Part shown: piece by piece, positions 16,186 to 24,707 of the stretch
Position numbering within the stretch: the stretch's first letter is position 1
Layout of the letters: each line of letters begins with the position of its first letter
NCBI GenBank assembly: GCA_964369225.1
Contig: CAYJER010000013.1
Span: forward strand, 1 to 55,585
DNA from: SIG603 sp964369225
GTDB lineage: Bacteria; Bacillota; Clostridia; Oscillospirales; Acutalibacteraceae
Reading direction: 5' to 3'
Length of the DNA stretch: 55,585 nt
Notes under the pieces: generated by a model
Told to the model about the DNA's origin: nothing
The model's database searches: none
The model's input: only the letters and a program-made list of their open reading frames with translations
Position numbers and translations under genes: made by a program

Positions 16186-17103
16186 TTATTTGTTTAGCTC
16201 AACAATTTCATCTAGTAGTTTTTGTAGGTCGGCATCTGTTGAGTTTTCATCAAATTGGCATGTTCCAACTTTTGGATGTCCACCACCACCATATTTAAGC
16301 ATTAAAGAGCCAACATTAAGCTTAGCAGTTCTGTTAAGAACGCTGTGTCCTACAGCAGCTGAACAACCTTTTCCGCCTCTTCCGCTAACAATCCAAACTG
16401 ATAGATTAGCCTCTGGATATAGGCTATAAATCATAAATCTATTGCCAGTATAGATAGTCTCTAATCCTCTAAGGTCAGATATAATTACATCATCTATTAC
16501 TGTAGTGTGCTTTGCGACCATCTCTTTAAATTTTTCTGTTTGATCAAAATAAAGCTCTGCACGTTCTTTGACATCTTCAATATCCATAATCTCTTCTATT
16601 GTCATTGTGTGGCAATAGTCAATTAGATGCTCCATTAACTGGTAGTTGCTTATTCTAAAGTTGCGGAAACGACCAAGACCTGTTCTAGGGTCCATGATAA
16701 ATCCTAAAAGAACCCATTTAGTAGGGTTTAATATTTCATCAACTGTTAGGTCAGCTGAGTCTACTTTATCAACTGCTACTAGTAAATCTTCATAACCTGG
16801 GAATTTTTCAGCTCCGCCATAATAGTCGTAAATTACGTGGGCTGCACTAGGGCATGGTCTGCTGTCGCCAACATATTTGCCCTCGAAAGCGTTTCTCTCG
16901 TATTCGCTTGTGTGGTGGTCAAACCAAAGTCCGCAACCTTCAACATAAGGAACATTCGCTAAACAATCGTCAGGGCCTACCTCTATTAAACCATCTTGTA
17001 AATCTTTAGGGTGAGCAAATTTCCAGTGGTCGATAATTCCTGCTTCTTTAAGAAAAACGGCACATGCTAGACCGTCAAAGTCTGATCTTGTAATTAGTCT
17101 CAT
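16186..17103 (-). CDS. DHH/DHHA1 family phosphoesterase
   Basis: 305 residues. N-terminal DHH domain with RSDFDG (Asp8, Asp10) and WFDHHTSE (Asp62-His63-His64), which bind catalytic metals; the C-terminal DHHA1 domain ends with KYGGGGHPKVGTCQF. Relatives include exopolyphosphatases, nano-RNases and cyclic-dinucleotide phosphodiesterases; the RecJ-type nuclease length is not reached, so a small phosphoester substrate is more likely. It has its own promoter (17142-17170) and AAAGGTG Shine-Dalgarno, and appears monocistronic. Confidence 0.85.
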   Translation of the reverse strand: MRLITRSDFDGLACAVFLKEAGIIDHWKFAHPKDLQDGLIEVGPDDCLANVPYVEGCGLWFDHHTSEYERNAFEGKYVGDSRPCPSAAHVIYDYYGGAEKFPGYEDLLVAVDKVDSADLTVDEILNPTKWVLLGFIMDPRTGLGRFRNFRISNYQLMEHLIDYCHTMTIEEIMDIEDVKERAELYFDQTEKFKEMVAKHTTVIDDVIISDLRGLETIYTGNRFMIYSLYPEANLSVWIVSGRGGKGCSAAVGHSVLNRTAKLNVGSLMLKYGGGGHPKVGTCQFDENSTDADLQKLLDEIVELNK

Positions 17104-17141
17104 ATATTTTCACCTTTCATATCGTTTTTATTCTATGTTTA

Positions 17142-17170
17142 ATTATATCATATGATTTTGGATATTGCAA
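17142..17170 (-). promoter_or_regulatory. Promoter of the DHH phosphoesterase gene
   Basis: Minus strand TTGCAA (17165-17170), 17-base spacer, TATAAT (17142-17147), about 38 bases upstream of the start codon. Confidence 0.7.
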
Positions 17171-17202
17171 TTATAAGATTAAAATTATTAATTAATATTA
17201 AA

Positions 17203-17242
17203 CCTAAAAAGTTCCTCCACCATATATTGGTAGAGGAACTTT
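17203..17242 (-). terminator. Terminator of the sugar isomerase/dehydrogenase operon
   Basis: AAAGTTCCTC (17208-17217) pairs with GAGGAACTTT (17233-17242), with an inner ACCA/TGGT extension; on the minus strand it is followed by TTTTTAGG. It lies 8 bases after the stop of the isomerase gene. Confidence 0.88.
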
Positions 17243-17250
17243 AAAAATAT

Positions 17251-18216
17251 TTATGCCCAGAATACGTCGTTGTTTAGCTCGTCAAAAATCATGTTGTCTT
17301 TAAGGAAAGTTACTGCCTTTTCAAGACCTTCTTTTTGTGACATTAGTGCATCTTCATGCTCTATAGAGATAACTCCGTTGTAGCCACTCTCTTGAAGTGC
17401 AGAGAAAATTGCCCTCCATGTTTGAGTGCTTTGTCCATAGCCTACTGTTCTGAAAAGCCATGGTCTGCCTGATGTATCTGTGAAAGTTTTTGTGTCTAAA
17501 ACTCCGTTTTTAGCTGTGTTGTATGGGTCGATTCTTGTGTCTTTTGCGTGGAAATGATAGATAGAACCTTTAAGCTCTCTAATAGCTGCCACTGGGTCTA
17601 TTCCTTGCCAGAACATATGTGATGGGTCAAAGTTTACACCAACAGTATCGCCTACAGCTTCAATAAGTCTTAGCATTGTAGAAGTGTTGTACACACAGAA
17701 TCCTGGGTGGATTTCTATAGCTACTCTTACGCCATGCTCTTTTGCAAAAGCCGCTGTCTCTTTCCAGTATGGAATTAATTTTTCTTCCCATTGCCATTTT
17801 CTTATTTCTGCGTGGTCTGTAGGCCATGTAGCCACTGCCCAGTTAGGATATTTTGCAGTTTCGCAGTCGCCTGGACAACCAGAGAATGTTATAACTGTTT
17901 TTACACCTAATTTTTCAGCTAGTAGAACAGCTGAAACAAACTCGTCGTGATCGTTCATTGCTATCTCTTTGTTTGGGTGAACAGGATTTCCGTGAACCGC
18001 AAATGCAGAGATAGAAAGACCGTATTTATTTATTGTAGAAGTGAACTCGTTTAATAGCTCTTCACTCTCAAGCATTTGTTTAGCATCGCAATGTGCCTTT
18101 CCTGGGCTACCGCCACAGCCAATTTCAAGCTCTTGAACGCCTATAGAGCTTAAGTATTTACATGTTTCTTCTAAGTTTAGTTGTCCTAAACAAACTGTCA
18201 TTACACCTAGTTTCAT
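17251..18216 (-). CDS. Sugar phosphate isomerase/epimerase (xylose-isomerase-like TIM barrel)
   Basis: 321 residues of the AP-endonuclease-2/xylose-isomerase-like fold. Metal-site segments typical of the family are visible: EIGCGG near 32, VAIEIHPGF (about 168-176), VGVNFDPSHMFWQG (about 192-205), IYHFHAKDTRI (about 218-228) and GVISIEHED (about 285-293). Starts at ATG behind AAAGGAG. It follows a Gfo/Idh/MocA dehydrogenase by 13 bases, a common pairing in inositol, glycoside and 3-keto-sugar breakdown. The exact sugar is unknown. The promoter and operator lie upstream of the dehydrogenase. Confidence 0.88.
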   Translation of the reverse strand: MKLGVMTVCLGQLNLEETCKYLSSIGVQELEIGCGGSPGKAHCDAKQMLESEELLNEFTSTINKYGLSISAFAVHGNPVHPNKEIAMNDHDEFVSAVLLAEKLGVKTVITFSGCPGDCETAKYPNWAVATWPTDHAEIRKWQWEEKLIPYWKETAAFAKEHGVRVAIEIHPGFCVYNTSTMLRLIEAVGDTVGVNFDPSHMFWQGIDPVAAIRELKGSIYHFHAKDTRIDPYNTAKNGVLDTKTFTDTSGRPWLFRTVGYGQSTQTWRAIFSALQESGYNGVISIEHEDALMSQKEGLEKAVTFLKDNMIFDELNNDVFWA

Positions 18217-18229
18217 ATGAGTTTCTCCT

Positions 18230-19309
18230 TTAACTTAAATATACTGGTTTCATTTCTTTTGCTGATTCGTAAATAGCCTCTAACACTTTTGTTACAATTA
18301 GTGCTTCCTCTGGCTTTACAACTACTTCTTTTTCGCCGTTTACTGCATCGATAAACGCAATTTGCTCTAATTCGTTTGCAGTGAATTGATCGCCGTCAAA
18401 GAATGGGACAGATCCTGCCTCTAGTTGTGGGTTTTCAACATATTGTCTGTTGTGTTTTACGCCGTTAATTCTTAAGCCATCTTCCATGTCGGCTCCTGCA
18501 TTAGTTCCGCAAAGAACAACACTTGCTTCTCTTACGTCTAATGTGTTTAATGCCCAGCTTGACTCAAGTACAATTGTAGCTCCGTTTTCCATTACTATAA
18601 ACCCGAATGCGCTGTCTTCAACTGTAAATTCAGATGGATTCCAGTCGCCAAATGCGTTACCTGAGCTTGTTTGCTCGTTTAGTTTATGGAAAGTAGTTCC
18701 AACTACATATTTAACCTTGTAGTTGTTCATCATCCAAAGAGTTAAATCAAGTGCATGTGTACCGATGTCGATTAGTGGACCGCCACCTTGCTCAAACTCG
18801 TTTAGGAATACACCCCAAGTTGGAACAGCTCGTCTTCTTAAAGCTTTAGCTTTTGCATAGTATACATCGCCTAATACATTATTTTTGCATTCTTCTTTTA
18901 GGTATTGGCTGTCTGGTCTAAATCTGTTTTGATATGCTATAGTTAGAACTTTGCCTGTTTCGTTTGCAGCGTCTATCATTTTTTGTGCTTCTTGAGTGTT
19001 AATTGCCATTGGTTTTTCGCACATTACATTTTTGCCACTGTGAAGTGCATCTACACTTATAAATGAGTGTGAGCGGTTAGGGGTGCATACATATACTAGG
19101 TCAATGTCTAGCTTTAGTAAGTCTTTGTAGTCTGTGAATACTTTAGCATCTTGAGTGCCGAACTCTTTAGCTGAAGCAATAGCTTTTTCCTCTATTATGT
19201 CGCAAAATGCAACTACATCAATCATGTCAATATTTTTGATTGCAGGTAGATGTTTATTGTTAGCTATTCCGCCACAGCCTATAATTCCTGCTTTTAATTT
19301 AGTTTTCAT
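18230..19309 (-). CDS. Gfo/Idh/MocA family NAD(P)-dependent oxidoreductase
   Basis: About 359 residues. Rossmann motif GIIGCGGIANNKHLP (about 9-23), VYVCTPNRSH (about 73-82) and the family signature CEKPMA (about 97-102); the C-terminal half has GGGPLIDIGTHALDL (about 175-189), the substrate-binding HALD segment. Such enzymes oxidise sugar or inositol hydroxyls with NAD(P). Two start codons lie side by side (19312 and 19309); the second gives better spacing to AAGGAGAC. First gene of a two-gene operon, divergent from an AraC regulator and ROK kinase that probably belong to the same pathway. Confidence 0.88.
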   Translation of the reverse strand: MKTKLKAGIIGCGGIANNKHLPAIKNIDMIDVVAFCDIIEEKAIASAKEFGTQDAKVFTDYKDLLKLDIDLVYVCTPNRSHSFISVDALHSGKNVMCEKPMAINTQEAQKMIDAANETGKVLTIAYQNRFRPDSQYLKEECKNNVLGDVYYAKAKALRRRAVPTWGVFLNEFEQGGGPLIDIGTHALDLTLWMMNNYKVKYVVGTTFHKLNEQTSSGNAFGDWNPSEFTVEDSAFGFIVMENGATIVLESSWALNTLDVREASVVLCGTNAGADMEDGLRINGVKHNRQYVENPQLEAGSVPFFDGDQFTANELEQIAFIDAVNGEKEVVVKPEEALIVTKVLEAIYESAKEMKPVYLS

Positions 19310-19357
19310 CATTGTCTCCTTAAAATTAATATTGATTTTTTATGGTAATTAAAGTAT

Positions 19358-19408
19358 AATATATATATTGTCTGTTGTCGTGTCAAATTGTATTTTGATA
19401 GTGACAAA
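19358..19408 (-). promoter_or_regulatory. Promoter and candidate operator between the divergent sugar operons
   Basis: Minus strand TTGACA (19381-19386), 17-base spacer, TATATT (19358-19363) upstream of the dehydrogenase gene. On the plus strand TGTCAAA (19381-19387) and TTTGA-TAG-TGACA (19394-19406) form an interrupted inverted repeat over the -35 box. The adjacent AraC protein is the obvious candidate to bind it. Confidence 0.6.
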
Positions 19409-19428
19409 TATTATTAATAGAGGTTTTT

Positions 19429-20238
19429 ATGGTAGCACAATATTATGATCACGAAAGAGATGGTTTTAATCACACAGATTGTTGGGTTAAAATCAATGAC
19501 TTGTGTCCTGCACATTTTCACTCTAGTATAGAGCTTTGTTATGTGCTTGAGGGTGAAGTAGCAACTAAATTAGATGGTAAAGAATATATTTTAAAAGAAC
19601 ATGACATCATTGTTTGTCAGAGTTATTCGGTGCATCAATACGAGTGTACAAACTCTAAGACAATTATTATGACAATTCCTTTGGATTTTATACCATCAAT
19701 GAAGCCGACTTTATCTAACAAAATTTTTCAAAATGTTAAGGCTAGTTTGCCAGAGAATAATGAAATTTTATTTGCTCTTGGTAGACTTTGCAAAGTGTGT
19801 GAGCAAGAAGAAAAAAATATTGGTTTGTTAAAGGGTTATACATATACAATTATTGGTATTCTATGCGATTTTTTAGGATTGCAAGAAGTTAAAGAGAATA
19901 CTAGTTTTGAGTTTTCAAGAAAAGTACTTATGTACTTAGAAAAAAATTACCTTGAGGTTAATGATGCTCTAGCAGTTGCTAGTCATTTTGGATACTCTAA
20001 AAGTCATTTTTTGCACCTGTTTTCAGAGAGTTTAGGATTTGGATTTAGTGAGTATATTAATTACCTTAAGTGTAGACATGCAGCAGGTCTTTTAAGTCAA
20101 AATAAGACAAACATGCTGGATATAGCTATGGATTCAGGGTTTGGGAACATTAGAAGTTTTTACAGAAACTTTAAGCAAATTTATTCTCTTACTCCTAGTG
20201 AATTTCAGGCTTCATTAAGTCAAAAGAAAAAAATATAA
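19429..20238 (+). CDS. AraC-family transcriptional regulator
   Basis: 269 residues: an N-terminal cupin sensor (about 10-80; HFHSSIELCYVLEGE is the AraC-type cupin motif) and a C-terminal double helix-turn-helix (about 165-265; DALAVASHFGYSKSHFLHLFSESLG and MLDIAMDSGFGNIRSFYRNFKQ regions, then TPSEF). Divergent to the isomerase/dehydrogenase operon and 12 bases before a ROK kinase, so it probably senses a sugar and controls both operons. A weak AGAGG precedes ATG 19429. Confidence 0.92.
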   Translation: MVAQYYDHERDGFNHTDCWVKINDLCPAHFHSSIELCYVLEGEVATKLDGKEYILKEHDIIVCQSYSVHQYECTNSKTIIMTIPLDFIPSMKPTLSNKIFQNVKASLPENNEILFALGRLCKVCEQEEKNIGLLKGYTYTIIGILCDFLGLQEVKENTSFEFSRKVLMYLEKNYLEVNDALAVASHFGYSKSHFLHLFSESLGFGFSEYINYLKCRHAAGLLSQNKTNMLDIAMDSGFGNIRSFYRNFKQIYSLTPSEFQASLSQKKKI

Positions 20239-20250
20239 AGGAGCAATAAA

Positions 20251-21189
20251 ATGTATTATTTAGGTGTTGATATTGGCGGAATGAGCATAAAGGTTGGTGT
20301 GGTTGATGAAGAGTATAAAATTCTTTTGAAACACAGCAATAAAACCAGAACAAAATGCACAGAGGAAGAGTTCTGTGATGATGTTATGAAAACAATTAAT
20401 GAGACACTAGAAAAAGTTGGCATTACATTAAAAGATGTAGTTCAAGTTGGTATCGGTTGCCCAGGAAGTGTTAATAACGGAGTTATCGAGTGCGCAAGTA
20501 ACTTGAATTTTAGAGATTTTAGACTTAAAGAAAAATTACAAGAAAGACTTGTAGGAATGCAAATAAGCCTTGAAAATGATGCAAATGCAGCAGCATACGG
20601 AGAGTTTAAGGCTGGAGCTTTAAAAGGTGTGGAAAACGGAATTGCCATGACTTTAGGCACTGGTGTAGGCGGCGGAATTATAATTAATTCAGAGATTTAC
20701 AAAGGATTTAACTTTGCAGCTGGTGAGATAGGGCATATGGTGATTTCAGTTGGTGGCAGACCTTGCACTTGTGGAAGAAAAGGTTGTTTTGAGGCTTATT
20801 CATCTGCGACTGGTCTTAAAAACATTACTAAAGATTATATGCTACAAGATAAAGACTCTTTAATGTGGGAATTAGTCGGTGGAGACATAGAAAAAATTAG
20901 TGGCAGAACTTCTTTTGATGCAATGAAAAAAAATGATGCAACAGCAAAAAAGGCAACAGATGAATTTATCTATTACCTTGCAATGGGTGTTACTAATATG
21001 ATTAACATTTTAGAGCCAGAAATAATTTGCATTGGTGGCGGTGTAAGTGCCGAGGGCGAAACTTTGTTAGCTCCACTTAGAGAGATATGCTTAAAAGAAA
21101 GCTTTGTAACTTCAAGAAGAACCAAAATTGTAAAAGCAGAGCTTGGAAACGATGCTGGAATTATAGGCGCTGCGTTGTTGGGTTTATAA
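20251..21189 (+). CDS. ROK-family sugar kinase (glucokinase-like)
   Basis: 312 residues. ATP-binding DIGGMSIKVGVV (about 7-18), catalytic Asp in LENDANAAAYGE (Asp110), AAGEIGHM (His162) and the ROK zinc motif CTCGRKGCFEAYSS (Cys172, Cys174, Cys179). ROK kinases phosphorylate glucose, fructose, N-acetyl sugars or similar. A full DNA-binding domain is missing, so it is a kinase and not a ROK repressor. Cotranscribed with the AraC gene (12-base gap, AAAGGAG Shine-Dalgarno). Confidence 0.9.
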   Translation: MYYLGVDIGGMSIKVGVVDEEYKILLKHSNKTRTKCTEEEFCDDVMKTINETLEKVGITLKDVVQVGIGCPGSVNNGVIECASNLNFRDFRLKEKLQERLVGMQISLENDANAAAYGEFKAGALKGVENGIAMTLGTGVGGGIIINSEIYKGFNFAAGEIGHMVISVGGRPCTCGRKGCFEAYSSATGLKNITKDYMLQDKDSLMWELVGGDIEKISGRTSFDAMKKNDATAKKATDEFIYYLAMGVTNMINILEPEIICIGGGVSAEGETLLAPLREICLKESFVTSRRTKIVKAELGNDAGIIGAALLGL

Positions 21190-21241
21190 TTTAATTAATT
21201 AAACGTACAAAAGACTTCTTAAATAAAAACTCTGCATATAT

Positions 21242-21365
21242 AAAGATAAATTTGTTTAAAGATTGTAGGGGAGGGTCTCCGTGCCCTCCCGAGAGGTATG
21301 GATAAACTCTAGGTTTCGGGAGGGCACAGAGACCCTCCCCTACAAATAAGCATTAAGTTTGATTA
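21242..21365. repeat. Palindromic intergenic element, GAGGG type
   Basis: Arms 21263-21292 and 21316-21345 form a 30-bp inverted repeat with one mismatch that would be a G-U pair in RNA. The outer modules AAATTTGTTTAAAGATTG and AAATAAGCATTAAGTTTGAT are present. The rest of the gap to 21505 contains decayed pieces of the same family (ATGGCTAAATTTTCC, AAGAGGCATGTCTGCACTCAGACC, CCCTACACGGATTTG); no gene is seen. Confidence 0.9.
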
Positions 21366-21505
21366 TATTCCTTACATGGTTTAAATGTCAAGTTTTAAAT
21401 TTTACAAGGTACTACATGGCTAAATTTTCCTAAGAGGCATGTCTGCACTCAGACCCTACCCTACACGGATTTGAGAAATTTATCATTTAATTTTAAACAT
21501 ATAAT

Positions 21506-21540
21506 AAAAGCTTTGACACTGAAAATGTCAAAGCTTTTTT
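21506..21540. terminator. Bidirectional terminator
   Basis: A perfect 13-bp stem (21506-21518 with 21526-21538, AAAAGCTTTGACA) with a 7-base loop and a T-run on the plus strand. On the minus strand it lies 8 bases after the stop of the aldo/keto reductase gene and is followed by TTATTATATG. Confidence 0.88.
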
Positions 21541-21548
21541 GTTTGAAA

Positions 21549-22529
21549 TTATATATATCTAACTTCTTTTACTATTTCCTCTATTTCACTCATCATGTCA
21601 TCTGTTAGTTTCCATGTTAAGCTTTCAACATTAGTTTCTAGTTGCTCTATGCTTGAAACTCCTGCTATAATAGATGTCACATTTTTTTGGTTTACAAGCC
21701 AATTTATTGCGATTTGGTTAAGTGGTTTTCCGATTTTTATGGCAAAATCATTAAGATCTGATAATATTTTGCTGTAGAGCTTGAAATTCTCACCCTTAAA
21801 CTTAGGGTTGTCGTTTCGGACATCGTCTTTTGAGAAATTTATGCCGTTTGCAAATTCACCTGTAAGCAGACCTTGGAACAATGGGCTGTAAGGCAAGAAT
21901 GCTTGCCCGTTTTCTTCCATAAGTGGGAAAAGCTCTTCTTCAACTTTATAGCCTAAATCAATTCCATGATAGTTTGCGGCGTTTCTCTCGAACAAATTGT
22001 ATAAAGCCTGTACGCAGTCAACCGATGTGAATTTCATCATTTTTTCTATGTCGTCTTTATGGTAGTTTGAAAGACCAACATATCTAATTTTTCCGCTTTC
22101 TTTAAGTTCGTTTAGAGCCTCGGCTGTTTCTTCAAGAGAGGTAGCGTAATCTGGCCAGTGAAGCTGATAAATGTCGATATAGTCTGTTTGTAGGCGGTTT
22201 AAACTTCTATCAATTTCTTTTACAATGCTTTCTTTAGTTAAATTGTTTGTAACTTTGTTGTTTTCATCCCAAATTAGGCCGCATTTTGAAGCGATAATAA
22301 TTTCTTCTCTAGGCAATTCTTTAAGTGCTTTTCCTAGTACAGTCTCAGCTACGCCCAGACCATAAACAGGGGCGGTGTCAAATAAATTTACGCCTAACTC
22401 AAAGGCCTTTTTGGCTATGTTGATGCAGTTTTTTTCATCGTAATTATCCCAATTTCCACCAAAATTCCATGTGCCTAAACCTATTGCAGAGATTTCTCTG
22501 CTAATTTTTTTTACATTTTTATAAATCAT
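21549..22529 (-). CDS. Aldo/keto reductase
   Basis: 326 residues, full length for the family. The catalytic tetrad is readable: Asp and Tyr in FDTAPVYGLGVAE (about 50-62), Lys in IIASKCGL (about 78-85) and His in IYQLHWPDY (about 120-128). NADPH-binding GVSSIEQLETNV lies near the C-terminus. It reduces a carbonyl or oxidises an alcohol; the substrate is unknown. It follows the acetyltransferase gene by 9 bases, so the two are probably one operon. Confidence 0.9.
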   Translation of the reverse strand: MIYKNVKKISREISAIGLGTWNFGGNWDNYDEKNCINIAKKAFELGVNLFDTAPVYGLGVAETVLGKALKELPREEIIIASKCGLIWDENNKVTNNLTKESIVKEIDRSLNRLQTDYIDIYQLHWPDYATSLEETAEALNELKESGKIRYVGLSNYHKDDIEKMMKFTSVDCVQALYNLFERNAANYHGIDLGYKVEEELFPLMEENGQAFLPYSPLFQGLLTGEFANGINFSKDDVRNDNPKFKGENFKLYSKILSDLNDFAIKIGKPLNQIAINWLVNQKNVTSIIAGVSSIEQLETNVESLTWKLTDDMMSEIEEIVKEVRYI

Positions 22530-22538
22530 AATATCACT

Positions 22539-23132
22539 TCATCCTTTAAAACTATAATCTCTGTTTTTGTCATCGTCGGTTATTGCTCTTAAAACTTTGC
22601 ATGGGTTTCCCACAGCTACTACATTATCTGGAATATTCTTTGTGACTATACTTCCAGCACCAATTACAACGTTATTTCCGATTTTAACGCCTGGCATGAC
22701 TTGCACTCCGGCTCCAAACCAGACATCATTTCCAACTGTAATTGGGTGAGCAAATTCTAGACCTAGGTTTCTTTGCTGTGCATCTATTGGGTGTCCAGCT
22801 GTGTGAAAACCACAATTAGGAGCTATAAAAACATTGTCACCAAAAGTCACTTTTGCACAATCCAAAATAATTAAACCATGGTTAGCAAAAAAGTTTTTGC
22901 CTATGTGAATATTATAGCCGTAATCGCACCAGAATGGGCTTTGAATTGCATAAATATTTCCGAATGAACCTAACAATTTTTTTAAGATTGCAAGCCTTTG
23001 ATCGCCTTTTGATGGTTTTAAAGAATTATACTCAAAGCATAAGTCTTTGCACTCCACTAATTGAGATATTAGCTCAGGGTTAAAGTTTGCGTCATATAGA
23101 TTACCTGAATCTCTTTTTTCTAACTCTGTCAT
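22539..23132 (-). CDS. Maltose O-acetyltransferase-like hexapeptide acyltransferase
   Basis: 197 residues: an N-terminal alpha-helical Mac domain (about 1-60), then a left-handed beta-helix with hexapeptide repeats (NIHIGKNFFANHG; VTFGDNVFIAPNCG; ITVGNDVWFGAGVQVMPGVK; VVIGAGSIVTKNIP) and the catalytic His in GFHTAGHPID. It transfers acetyl from acetyl-CoA to a sugar or galactoside. It is the first gene of the pair with the aldo/keto reductase; AAAGGAAA precedes its ATG. Confidence 0.9.
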   Translation of the reverse strand: MTELEKRDSGNLYDANFNPELISQLVECKDLCFEYNSLKPSKGDQRLAILKKLLGSFGNIYAIQSPFWCDYGYNIHIGKNFFANHGLIILDCAKVTFGDNVFIAPNCGFHTAGHPIDAQQRNLGLEFAHPITVGNDVWFGAGVQVMPGVKIGNNVVIGAGSIVTKNIPDNVVAVGNPCKVLRAITDDDKNRDYSFKG

Positions 23133-23271
23133 ACGAAATTTCCTTTCTATAATATATATTATACTATAATTATAACGTATAAATCTTAAGTTTTCTATGA
23201 TAATACAGCTATAAAATGTGATTATATCGCCAATAAAAGATTTTGTCTATACGACATTACAATTTTTGAGA

Positions 23272-24696
23272 TTAAATATTTAAGACTTTAACGGCATCCA
23301 TTAAAGTTTTCTCAAACGCTAACTTTCCGTATTTATCGACTTCTGCCTTGTCTTTAGGCCCATGGGTTAGACATCCTGCACCGCCAATACAGCCACCAAC
23401 GCAAGCCATGCCCTCGATAAAATTAACGTCGCTTAGCTTTTTAGTAGATTTTAAGATTGCAATTTTGCAAGCATCAATACCGTCACATTTTTCGGCTTTA
23501 AGGTCAAATTCAATGTTTTGTTCTTTCATTGCCTGTGCGACTGCATCCGATAGTCCGCCACTTCTTGCGAAAATTCTTCCAAAATATGATGCGTTGTCTA
23601 ACACATCAATAGGTAATTGATCTAAATTCATGTCACGGCTATCAAAAAGAGCCTGTAATTCCTCGAAAGTTAGCACGGAATCTATGTACGGGCTTACGCT
23701 CTCAAGTTGGAACTCCATTTTTTTAGCCGTACATGGCCCTATAAAAATAATCTTTGAAGTTGGATCAGTTTCTTTAATATACTTAGCTATTCTTGCCATA
23801 GGCGATAAGTTATGAGATATATGCTGGGTAAAATTTGGAAAATTTTGTTTAATGTACATTACAAATGCTGGACAACATGAGCTAGTTAAAAAACCTTTTT
23901 CGACTAATTCTCTAGACTCTTCTAAAGCTACTGCGTCGGCTCCGAGTGCTGCCTCGACTATTGTGTGAAAGCCAAGCTCTTTAATTCCGCTTACCACTTG
24001 TCCTAGATTAGCATGTTGAAATTGACTAGAGATAGATGGAGCTACAACTGCATAGACCTTATAATTATTATTGTTTTCACTTTTTTTGATGATATCGATA
24101 GTATCTAAAATAAAAGATTTGTCAGAGATTGAACCGAATGGACATTGATAAACACATGCACCACATGCGATACATTTTTCGTTAATGATCTGGGCGCTAT
24201 TATCTTTTGCCTTTTGTATAGCTTTAACTTTGCAAGCAGTTTCGCATGGTCTTTTTCTGCTTATTATAGCATGATAAGGACATAGTTTTGCACAAGCGCC
24301 ACAGTCAACACATTTATTTTCGTCTATATGGGCCACATGATTTTCGTTAAAAGAAATAGCTCCAAATTTACAAGCGTCAAAACAACGATGAGCTAAACAA
24401 CCTCTGCATGATGATGTTACGGTGTAACCAGATACAGGACATTCGTCGCATGCTATGTCAATTACCTCGATAACATTAGGGTTTGTTTTATCACCGCCCA
24501 TTGCTATTTTTACACGTTCTGCTAAAATTGCCCTTTCTTTATATACGCAACAACGCATGGTAGACTCTTTGCCTGTGATTATTTGTTTTGGTATATCGGT
24601 AACGTTTTGAAGAAGTGTGTCTGCCCAGGCGTTTCTTGCCACTTCTGTTAAAACCTGATATTTAATATATTGAACCTTTGTGTCGAATTTTTTCAT
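23272..24696 (-). CDS. Group-B-like monomeric [FeFe] hydrogenase
   Basis: 474 residues. The N-terminal part is Cys-rich (CDEC, CRGC), followed by two [4Fe-4S] ferredoxin motifs (CVDCGACAKLCP, 129-140; CIACGACVYQCP, 175-186). The H-cluster domain has P1 TSSCCPAF (271-278, both Cys kept), P2 IGPCTAKKMEF (319-329; Met of CpI replaced by Gly) and P3 EGMACVGGCIGG (428-439). The CCPAF form of P1 fits group B, whose physiological role is not settled. It should exchange electrons through ferredoxin and make or use H2. Last gene of a four-gene operon, 11 bases after the phosphatase gene, with its own AAAGGA Shine-Dalgarno. Confidence 0.9.
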   Translation of the reverse strand: MKKFDTKVQYIKYQVLTEVARNAWADTLLQNVTDIPKQIITGKESTMRCCVYKERAILAERVKIAMGGDKTNPNVIEVIDIACDECPVSGYTVTSSCRGCLAHRCFDACKFGAISFNENHVAHIDENKCVDCGACAKLCPYHAIISRKRPCETACKVKAIQKAKDNSAQIINEKCIACGACVYQCPFGSISDKSFILDTIDIIKKSENNNNYKVYAVVAPSISSQFQHANLGQVVSGIKELGFHTIVEAALGADAVALEESRELVEKGFLTSSCCPAFVMYIKQNFPNFTQHISHNLSPMARIAKYIKETDPTSKIIFIGPCTAKKMEFQLESVSPYIDSVLTFEELQALFDSRDMNLDQLPIDVLDNASYFGRIFARSGGLSDAVAQAMKEQNIEFDLKAEKCDGIDACKIAILKSTKKLSDVNFIEGMACVGGCIGGAGCLTHGPKDKAEVDKYGKLAFEKTLMDAVKVLNI

Positions 24697-24707
24697 AACT
24701 ATCCTTT

